Positions 48,201 through 60,200 of a stretch of DNA of 64,000 bases are shown one piece after another (within the stretch, counting starts at the first letter, position 1; every line of letters begins with the position of its first letter). Source of the DNA: Catonia carolina (Eukaryota > Arthropoda > Insecta > Hemiptera > Achilidae). The translations under genes were made by a program, and so were the position numbers. The stretch lies in NCBI GenBank assembly GCA_035578175.1, contig JAQMRL010000002.1, forward strand, positions 133,612,171-133,676,170, given 5' to 3'. The notes beneath the pieces are model-generated. The model was given only the letters and a program-made list of their open reading frames with translations. It ran no database searches and was not told the DNA's origin.

Positions 48201-51200
48201 CAACACTAGCCTATAGATCTGTTCTGGTAAAGTATAATGAAGAGACGTGTTTGTTTCTTTGTTTGTTCTATTTACTTTATTAAAGAACTCTTAAATGGAG
48301 AAACTTCCTAGGATATTATATCTTGTCATTAAAATAGGTTTAAAGAGTCTTCGTTTTAGTCATTGAGTCTCGATTTAATTGTCTACAAGTACGATGGCCA
48401 GATGATTTGTACTATGTAATTTGAGGCTTATTTCAATTTTTTTTTACTGAATGTATTAATCTCTTATTGAATTGTAAGAATGTTTAAATCTCGGTTTGGT
48501 ATTTTGTATGAGTATGGTGTGTACAAATTTGATGCGGAGATTGTTCTGAGCAATTTTGATCAAAATTGTTGCCGGATCTCAATATTTTTATGGATTTCTG
48601 AGCTCCACAATAGAATCTTATACGTCTAAGTTATTTTCAGAATTTGTTTTTATAATATAAACTTATCGTATGTTAAATAATGATTCAAGTCTTTTGACAG
48701 CTTATCAGTGTTGTTGTAATTTTATACTAAAAATCAATCTATCATTATTTTCAGAATTTTATTATTCCAATATGGATCAATCAAGATAACAAGTTAAGAT
48801 AATAGTTCAAAACGAATGTTTATTGTTATTCAAGAATCCAATTGAATAGTTGTTTTATTAATGTTTCATTCAGTATCAGTTGGCACTACATTACTAACAT
48901 ATAAGGCTTTACTGAAACAAAGTTGTTGTTCTTATAGCAGTCAGATCTAAGCTTCAGCTAAAAAATCCGATACAATATGAATTCAAATATTTCAATCCAA
49001 TTTTTAAGGTTAAATACTGACGCTCCATGTTACACATTGAAGAAAATTTCTTTACATAAGATCTCAAAATCCTTTCTTAAATCTTAATGAAACCTTCCTA
49101 AAGTTGATTAACGATTTAAAAACAAATATTAACTGATTTGGGAGCTTAATTCTAGTCACTTGCCAGAGAATCCACAACGAAGACTGAAACGATGTTGGAG
49201 TAGGAATATCATACAATCCCTAAATCCTTCAATTCAAATTATACATAGATATGTAAAATTCAGAATTTATATTAAATATAACATAAATAAGGTATTCTAT
49301 CTCCTGTAAATAATAAAAGTCATTTTTTTTATTTTTCATTATTTGTTGTACTAGTTGTAGTCACAGTTGTGAAAACAAAATATAAAATAAGTTATCCCTA
49401 AAAAATTTGTAAAAACTTGTTTTCTTTTGTTTGGCATACTCTTTTTTCTAATTCAGAAGTTTTCTAAGATATGTTATTAAGTCATAATGACATGGATGTC
49501 ATTACAGAGAAATGAATCTCGTATCCAGGCTGCTGAAATGAGATTTTGCGGGTAGTCAAAGGTTGTACCCTGTTAGATAGAGTACGTAACGAAGCTATCC
49601 GCCCCAAGTTAAACGTTCAGTAAATGTTGGAAAGGTTAAGAATATAGAAGAGAAGCTGGTCCAACCATTTACTTCGCATGCCGCTCACAGACTTCCTCTG
49701 CGAGCATGGAAATATAAACCTAGAGGGAAGCGAGGCTTGGGAAGACCTATAAAGAGATGAATACCGGAACAGGCCATTGAGCCTAATACTTGACAGATGA
49801 TGATGATGATGATGATGAGTTTATTAAGAAGTGTACCAAGGTGTTTAACAAATATCATTTATTAAAAAAAATATATATATGTTTTGAGTTTGATTGACTC
49901 AACACAAATACATTTTTCGAAATATTCACATCATGTATGCCAAGTGATAACTACTTCTGAAATTTATTATTTTCTACCTATATTTCTTTCATGAATTTTT
50001 TTAAATTTATTTAGGTTTTAGGGACAATACACAAATTAAATTAATCATACCAACCTGAACCTGATTGTCAACCAATTAAATACTAAAAAATAACTCTAAA
50101 TTTGTACTAGAAAGCGTTAATGTGAAAGAATTTTTTTAAATAAGCAACATATAAGAAAATTTATTCCTGTTTTTTACAGGGTTGAAGTAGCAGAGGTACT
50201 TATATAATTAAAACTGCTAGGAAGTAATTTCCATAGGCATGTTTTAGTGAGGAGAATAAGCAGGAATTAATAATTATTTAGTTAAGTACACAATATATTT
50301 TACAATACCAAGCATATACTATGTAGTTAAATACTTTACATAAATATATTAAATAAAATTATATGTTTTACTGTTAATTATTTACAAACGACATTTTACT
50401 TATATTTACATACTTGGAATTGTTTTCTTTGGAACACAACTAATAAGCATATTAATAATGCAGGTCACCTGTACGTGTTCGATGATGTAACAGACATAAA
50501 TATATTTTTCCTTATATTTTATTCATAGATAAAGGAAAACAGATAATAAAAAAGGGTGTTTATCAGAAAGGTTATCGGCATTAGGATTTATAGCTTGTGG
50601 TCGTAGTTTTACATACGACTAAAGAGGAAAAATACTCTGAGGTCGATTACTCGTACGGTAATACATGGTGCAACCCGATTGTTTCCGTTTGTTAAATATT
50701 TTATTAATCGACCGGACAGTAGAAATGTCTTAAGCTGATGCATACATTTAAGTGTTAATGTGGATCACATTTCCCTAAAGGTAAAACCCACAAGAGAGTA
50801 GATTCAAGGGATAATATTTTATAATTCCTTGTAACCTTATTTTTTTAAATTAAAGTTGCATCAATATCTTGGTCTTCAGCAACTACTTTCGGTTAATGAA
50901 CGGTGTGTTTAAACGTATTATCATTTTCCAGACCCTTGCTAGTAATCGAATCTGAGACCTCTACTTTACAGCATAACACGATAACTAATAAGCCATGATG
51001 GCGACCAATCTATTTTTGTTATTTAATTTTTTTAAATTCGATTTATTGATCACACTAAACCATTGTAAAAAATTCATTTCTTTAATTTGTATCTGTTCAT
51101 GGTTCTATGGGTGTGGAAAAGAAGTAATTATGTTATTCAATTGGTTATAATAACAGAAACGTTATTAAATTGAAATAAATGTTAACGTATGTAGCATTAG

Positions 51201-54200
51201 AAGGGATTTTAAAATAATGTTCACAGCACCTTCTTAACGAGTGTCAACAGTAATTTACATTAAATCATTTATAATATAATCATTTAACATTTTCAGAAAG
51301 TTGAGCCACTTTTATTCTTACCTGAAGAAAGACCTGTTGGATTGTTTTACAACCCCAACAGTGAAAGATGGGAACCAGTAACAGTAAACTCTTGTTATTG
51401 CAAATCAGATAAAATTTCAATTATCTAACAACAATTATGAAACTTAATTGTTTTAACGTTAACACTTTTATATGTTATTAAGTTAACAGGGTATTCGGCA
51501 ATATTTTTTACTGTTTTACAGTGTTTCGTTTTACTTTGTACCCTGCAGCGTATATTGATGAAAATTCTTAGCTTAATGTGTAGCTTGTTTCAAGTTTCCC
51601 GCTTCAATATTGTAAAAGGATGATGTAAACTCTCATCTTCAGTAACTCAAACCACTTGATAGACCTACACAAAATCGGATATACCCCGTTGAAGGGGTAT
51701 GAAAAAAGAAGGCGTTTCCAAGAACAAAATTCCTGCACCAAAGGCTTTTATATTTATTGCAAATCATTGTTTTTTACCGGTGTTGCTTCACTATCATGTG
51801 GTTAATTTTCTATGTTTTTATTTTTATAAAATGCACTAGCAAAACAATGGCATGATCTCGGATGACCCAAATTTTATAATAAATATTTGAAATAGCTTTA
51901 ATAGTTCGTACACGGCTTTGGATAACTATTTTAAGAGGAATTGAAATTTGTTTGAATTAATTAATAAGTTGATTAAATTATGTTTGAATTACCAAGAGGT
52001 AACTGAATTTTCGTAAGAATAAGTGCTGGTTTCGTAAAATTTTTGTATTTTTAATATTGTGTAACAGTCTCTAAAAATATATTTAAAATTAAATTTTATA
52101 TTGGCACAATGTAATGTAAAGGGGTGATAATTTATAACATACCCCACTACTGCCTCCAGAATTTCTGCTTCCACCTAATAATGGCAATAATAAACTAATC
52201 AACGAACCAGCGTCCGACCCACTCCCACCACCAGAGCTGGTTCCAGCACCGCTAGCGCCACCTAGCAGCGGTAAGAGGAAACTCAATATGCTACCAGAAT
52301 CCGAACCACTTCCACTTCCTCCGCCACTACTGGTACCAGCGCCACTGCTGCCACCCAGTAACGGTAACAATAAACTTAACGCAGAACCTGAATCTGAGCC
52401 ACCTCCACCGCCGCCATTACCGTTACCTTCTTCGTCACCTGCACCCTGAGAATTACATTTAAATATGCACAATAACAATTACACATTTGTATATACATTA
52501 TTTACATATATGTACAATAATAATTTAGTAATTAAATTTGCAGATTCCTTATTTAATTTTAAATATTTTATTATATATCATTTATTAAATTTAATAAATT
52601 TAATAAATCGTTTTGATAGTTTTCTTCTGTCTTTTCTTCCATAACAGGCTCATTTCCTCTCAACGATTGTCGTTGTTTCCGTCGACGTATATAAAACAAT
52701 AAGTAGAACACCGACTGTGATTCATTTCTATAAATTTCAGTAACCTATGTATTGCAGACTTTACAGATGATATATTATGTGAACCAGAATCCGAAAAAGG
52801 ACCACTTGTCGAAAATTTTATACTTTGAGCTATTGCCCTTTTAAATTTCCAATTTGATGCAAAATTCTGACTTTTTCTCAAAAATTGTGTAACTTAGGTT
52901 ACGACCGTTTAAAAGTTTTTGTTAAGAAAATAGGAGTTAAAATTTTTTTTTAAATTCCTAACGCGTCTACGTTGCAATTTGTTCAATTCAGAACAATAAG
53001 CATCCCCATGACCCAATAAGATTAGAATGATATATATGACGTGTAAATGAGTCTTGTACAGACTCAGGACGACCATTCCTGAGAGAGTATGGTCAATTTA
53101 ACCCCAACCATAAAAGTACACCGGTAACCACTGTCTACGATTCAAATCCGTGTAAAAGTAACTAACTTTATTAGGATTTGAACCAGGAACCTTCGTCTCT
53201 GAAAATCAGCTGTTAAACAGCTGATTAGTTGAAATTTTTTTTATTTTTTTATTCCTAATTTGTGTACGTTGCAATCTGTTCAATTTAGAACAATAAGCAA
53301 CCCCATGACCCAATGAGATGAGGATGATGTGTATGACGTGTAAATGAGGTGTAGTCTTGTACTGACCCAGGCCGACCATCCCTGAGAGAGTATAGTTAAT
53401 TAAACCCCAACCATCAAAGTACACCGGTAACCACTGTCTAGTATTCAAATCCGTATAAAAGTAACTACCTTTACTAGGATTTGAACCAGGAACCTTCGTC
53501 TCCGAAAATCAGCTGTTAAACAGCTGATTTTGGCGACGACTTTACCTCTAGACCAACCCGGTGGGTTACGTTGAAATTTAACATGCATTTATTGCATTTT
53601 GAACTTTTACATCACTCTGTCTAAATGTAACTCGTATTTAAGAACAAATTACACGTAAAAGTTATATTAATTATTTTAAAAATTTTGATGTTTGACACTG
53701 CTGAAGATTATTTTAAACAGAGTGGCTTCACTTTTATTAGTGGTTCTGTAATTGAGTCCAGTAGGTCTGACTCGGGCTCAGGATACCCATTGGAAGGCCT
53801 AGGCATTCATCTTTATCAAATTACCTGATCTTTTTTTAATTTATATCATTTTTATTGCATGGTAATTTCTACTGGAGTAATTACAATGAAAATACAACCG
53901 GACAAAGTAAACTATATTAATCTACAAAAAACACCCAAATATCAATATATCGACCCTAACAACTCATTTTTCTTCCGACAAGAGGTCCCTTTTTGTTTTC
54001 CACTTCACTTATTTAATTTACTACCCTGATTAAGTTAAAAAAAATATTTCGCAAAAATTATTGCATTCAATCCAGATGTAACAATAATGACATTTAGCCT
54101 TTTAGTAGAAGCAAAATATATATCATATGTTTTTAAGTAACAAAATAAAATACAAGTAGATGAATAAACACCAGCACATTGAAAATTTAATTGACCTTGT

Positions 54201-57200
54201 TTTTAAAATTCGTTCTTAGACATAAACCTTCTCAGTTAATCATGAATTATTTCATTCTACAACGTATATATTGTTTTTTTATATATATTTATGCTTCACT
54301 ATTCATTGTAGTTAACTAAATGCAAAGACAACGAAGATAAAGCACTCAACCAATAAAATTTGTTAAAAGAAATTCTTTCAATTCACTTATAGGTTTAAAA
54401 CATCTTTACTTGTTAAAATGTTTCAATGAATTAGTAACTTATTTGTTCATGCAATAGACCTATTACAGTCGATTCCGGATAATTGGTCCACTGGTTAATT
54501 GGGGCAGCCGGTTTTTTGGGACAGTTCTTTAATGAACAGAAACAGAACGGGATTTTACATTGATAAGTACTCCGTTTATTCGGTTCATAATGCCGGTTAT
54601 TGGGGCCAATCTGATGTATGTACAATCTGTGTTTTATTAAAATCATTACAAGCCAACGACGAACAACACGTGGTTCTAAGCAGCAAAATAAGATAATCGG
54701 CAGGATAGAGGTAGTAAACATTCCGACAGAAAACAACAGTAATCACAGATCAGTCATAACAGAGATTTTATTTACAGTACAATGTGCCGGCCACATAATC
54801 GTCATTGCACAAATTTCAGTGAGTCATATGCTCTAGTTATGCCCAACCTTACAAGCTGTATAGCCTCCTTGCAACTTATGGTTAGTTGTCACTTGTCATA
54901 TGTACACACTGTTTCTCGAGTCTAGTTGGTTTGTTATCTACAGGCTTATTTTTAATTTTTTTAATTCCCATTCGTTCACACATTTTGTTGATATTTTTAT
55001 GCTTAGGTTTACAGTACAGTACTTACTATCAACGTCTTTTGTGAGTTAAATGCCGCGTATCGATATGACTGTGTGAACGAATAAAGCTTCTCGAAAAAAT
55101 AAAAACGTATCCACCTAACTTAAGCCAACGTAAACTATCGGAACTAACTGGTGCACCGAAAATAAAATACGCCAAGAGTAGGCATTAAAAGATCATGGAA
55201 TATCTCAGAAAAGAAAACGTAAATGAAGGCTCCATTTGTTGAGAAGCGTTGAATTAATGGTTCGCCATTGTAACTTTGCAGGATGTTAGTGTCAATGGTC
55301 CAATGGTTAAAACTAAGGCAAAATGATTTTCTAAAAAGTTAATCATTGTTCTGATACCTTTTTATTTTTTTCTTGTGTAGCTATATGGATAGAACTTGCA
55401 TGTAAAATTTATGTATGTGATAATTTTTATAAAATGCAGTATCGTGTACTCCACATTATACGAATTCGTTTATTAGGGTCAGCCGTATAATTGGGCCAAA
55501 ATTCTCTGGTCCCGATGTGCCCCAATTATCCGAAATTGACTGTAATTACTTTTTAAATTTATTAAATATTAAGAACAAATACTCGTATTTATTTCATAAC
55601 ATTTCCATTTATTGTTATCGATAAATAAATATTAAATCATTTGTAAAAAGTTTTATTACAAATATTTTTTGTTTATTTGTAAAAATAAGATAATATTTTT
55701 TAAGTAATTAGTAAGTTATAAGTACCCCCACTGCTTGATGATATTAAAGGTCCCAAGAGATTCACAATCGACCCGGAATCAGACATCTCGTCACGATCTT
55801 CGCCCTGAAAACAACTTTTCTCTTAATACAAGCCACTCTTATCGCCGCATCAATTCACTTTCATCGGCTAACTCATTCGGAATTCCAGAACCAGTGTTAT
55901 ATTGTGTGACTATAAAAATAAAATAGAGAGGCAGAATGTGAATTATAGTAAAGTGCATTTACGACTATAAATTACTATATAAGTTGTATAGTATGTACGA
56001 ACAATTTTAATATTTATACCATTTATTATGTTTATATTAAATCTCATATCTCTTTTAGAGGAACCTCTTTTTTTATCTCGTTTTAGAGGAAATCTGTCAC
56101 TGAAATTTAAGTTTCATTTCTAAATTATACAATATTTATAGCAAAAATAAAACTGAGATATCTTAATCTAAATAACTAATAATATACCAGCTGAAGAAAA
56201 TAACACTGGTTTTCTCCTGGCAATAAAATTCCCTTACGTACGTTAAAGTGCTTTTATTACCATATACGAAAATTATGCCACTCAGAATACAGTTCAATAC
56301 CGGTTCTAAAATCAAAGACCAAAAGTATTACGAGGGGTACCCAAAAGTAACCGGAATAGCATTGCCGTGGGCAGTGCTTGAGTAGTACGCATTTCTGACA
56401 CACAGACGTGAATAGCGCAAATCATTGCGAGTTCAGTGCAGAGATTGTAACTCATTGCGAGTTCAATATTCTTCTGCAGTGATTGTTTTTGCTAGCGCTG
56501 TTTTGTTTTTGTTTCGTTTTTTATGATGGCAAGTTGAGGTGAACAACGTGTAGCTGTGAAATTTTGTTTTATACTCAGTAAAAGTGCTGCTGAAACTGTT
56601 TTAATGTTAAAAACAACTTACACAAATGACGCTATGGAAAAATCTCAAGAATACGAGTGGTTTTCTCGGTTTAAAAATGGCGACATGTCGATTGATGACA
56701 AACCTCGTTCTGGACGTCCATCAACTGCCCTAATCGACGAAAATGTTTAAAATTTTGAGATCGTGTGCTCTCAGACCGTCGACTGACAATTTGGAAATTT
56801 TAAGAAGCTTGCGCAAAAGTGTCCGTCAAAAAATATCCAATTTGTGGGAGACAGGAGACTAGTTCTTCCTCCACGACAATGCACCTGCACACATAGCCAT
56901 CTCGGTGAAAGATTTTTTGACGAAAAATGGCATATTTCTGCTGCCCCACGCACCTTACTCGCCTGACCTGGCTCCGTGCGACTTTTTCTTATTTTAACGC
57001 ATGAAAAAGGACATTAAAGGACACCGATTTGACAACATTGAAGCGGTCAAGAAAAAAACGAGGGAGGAGCTGTCAGCCACTTCTAAAGATGACTACAAAA
57101 AATGTTTCGGACAGTGGAGGCACTATCGGGATAAATGAATTAGTTGTAATGGAAAGTATTAAGTACGTAAGTGAAGGGGATAAGGTTTTGTAAAAAAAAT

Positions 57201-60200
57201 GAAAATAAATAGCATTTGAAAAATAATTCCGGTTTATTTTGTGGGTACCCCCTCGTATATGTTTCTACCAATTTTAGCGCAGTATAATAATAATAATAAT
57301 AATAATTTTGTAATTATTAAACATAACGTAAATTCAATGCAGGCATTCCGGTCAAAATTCTAAAAATGTTCATCATATGCACTTCTTTGTGTAAGCACCC
57401 TTTACAACAATTTTTAAATTCTAGTCTAAACTAAAAGTTTACTAGTCACGTCATTCTAAAGGAAACTTCACGATCAATGAGAAAACAACCCAGACCAACT
57501 TGCCCGTTATATATGTAGTTACAAGGAACTTCCCGATTGCACGACATCGAAGCCGTTTATTCAATAGAGATCTATTGATCCGTAAAACGAATAACATCCA
57601 CAGTTCGTATCGAAGAACCTAGCGCTGGGTACCTTTTCTCGTAGCAAAAATATTCCGTTACATCCCATAAATAAGATTGCGTCTAATATCACATAGGGAA
57701 ATTGCCGGTCATTGTAGAGTATCGGACTGTACAAAATCAAGGAAAAAAATTGTTGAAAAAACTTCAAAGATTTGATCAAATTTATTAATAAAATTCTTCA
57801 TTTTAAATTTTCAACGTTGTTGGTTAGAATAATTCTCTTATTTTGGCTTAATATTTTAATTTGGCTAGTTAAAATTGTTTTTAAATATTTTCAACGTTTT
57901 TGGGTTGATACAATAATACAAAATTCATGTTCTACATTTACAGCTGTGGTTATGGTAATGCATTGAAATAAGTACCGAAACACTTGTACCGAATGCACAT
58001 TGTACGATTAAAATCTTCCTAATTTTTATTCATCGTTGCTCACGATTAATCGACAGAATCTTATTGTTGGAAAATAAAAACGTGTATGGTTTTTTTGTAA
58101 TAATATTTTTAAATGAACTATGAGAATAGCATAAATTATACCGTTCCGAAATACTTTAAATTATATTTTTGGTGAATTTATTTTAAATGTTTGAAGGAAA
58201 GCTACGTGTTTTGCATAGTTTAAAAAATACTAATACTGTGAGTTGATCTACATATGGATAACCTATTACACTAGTGATCTTGTTTCTCTTTATGCTCACT
58301 GAAACAAAAATTGTATGTTGTTGTATGAGTAGCTAGTAGAAGACCTAGAAGTAGTTTGGTTATTAGCCTAAGTGCTTGTACAAGATACAAACAACTAAGC
58401 AAAACTAAGTTAAGTAGACTTAGCTTTCACTTTCACTTTTAAGCAGTCGAGTTTGGTTAGGTTATTTAAAATAAATTATATACTTACACACGTTTAAATG
58501 TATGTTATTATGTTAAAATAATAAAACATATCACTAACGTAAAATAATATTATGTAATCACGTGTGTAACTTTATCTTTATTTATTGTTGACATTAACAT
58601 TAATTTAGGCCTAATATAACCGAATAAAATACTAATAATGTATTGTCTTAAGATGATTCGGCCATATTTGTATACACACTACAAATATTTGAACAATATA
58701 AAAGATAATTTTGAAAGGACATTACAGAATATTTATTGTCACTTTTTTGTACAAAATAAATAAAAATCATGTAGTCATATGATTTTTAAATGTACGATTG
58801 TCTTCTTTTTCTGTAACACTTTGAAAAGTTTATTACTGTTTTAAAACTTTAGTATTTCAAATTTTCAACATAATACAATACGATTCGCTGAATATCTAGA
58901 AAAAGGTCTAATCCGAAATCTGTTTGTTCTTAAATTTTCAAGTTACAGCCGCTCTGTTCCTGTATATTGATGGTCTACTGACAGAACAAAATTAGAAAAA
59001 ACTCGTCAAAAAAAAAAACATTACTATAGATTGTCACCGATCTTTCAAGTTCACTCTTGTTGTTAAATTTAGTGGTTTATAATTTTCTATAGTAGTACTT
59101 ATTTAAAAGTAAGTTTGAAAATGAGATCATTGAACCGATGATTTGTACTCACTGATTATAGCATTGCCAACTCCTTTATAGATATTCACATGCAAGCATG
59201 TCCAATATGCATACTGTTGAGGCGTTGGCTAAAACCGAAAAAATCTGCAACACCTTAAATAAATTGATGTTGGCAGCAGTGGCAACATCAGTGGTATTGT
59301 ATGATGTACCTGTGTGGAGCAGCGCCCTAAGATTTAAAGGTTACAGTGGTAGGCTTCTAAGGACGAAGCGGAAACTGGCTCTGAACATATGTAGTGTTTA
59401 TAGAACTGTTTCTACGGAAACAGCCTTGGTAATTTCGGGGATGCCTTCATGGGATCTAGTGGCGTGCGGGAGCGAAGAGCAGTGTGCTGGTGCTGATAAA
59501 GAGGAATGTTGGAGTTGATTACTCAGCAGGTGGCAGAGGAGATGGAGCGAAGCTAGGGTCGGAGAGTGGACAAGGAGGTTCATTCCAAATGTCGAAGTGT
59601 GGATAAGGTGGACATTTGGTGATACCACCCACGAGCTGGCACACTTGCTAACAGGGAATGGTTGCTAATGGTTGCTTAATGGGGCATATTTGACGAGGTT
59701 CAAACTTCATGAAGTACCGAGATGTCGACTGTGCAACATTGAAGAGGAGGAGTCCATTGCGCATATTTTTGAAAGATATCCCTATTTTGGCCTCAACATA
59801 ATGGAGACATCTGAGAAGATAGGCGTTGCACAGTGGATCCCAGAGAGAGTAGGGGCAGTGATGCTGCGGGATGAGGAGAGCTGGAAGTTGGTTGCTCAGT
59901 TTGCGGAGAGGGTGGTCGGAAGACTGCGGAGGGAGGAGACATATGGACATCAGCGGGATCGCCCTCTCTCACAGTGAATCAATCCTGTCCCGATCTCAGT
60001 AGGTAAGGTAGGCACACTAATTTCGTGAGCTGGTGATGAAAGAGATGAATGAAAGTGAGAGAGTAAGTGTTGGTCAGTGACGGCGAGAGGGGAATTAGGC
60101 TACGGTTCCCTTCCACGCCCCGCTGACAGTATGTAAATTTTTTAACCCGACATTTCCCTTGTAGTATTATATAAACAGTTCCAAAGGAAGTGGAGGGTTG

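Noticed and set aside
57561..57966. Short open frames near 57.6-58.0 kb
   Set aside because: The residues are low-complexity hydrophobic runs typical of AT-rich DNA and no family was recognised.
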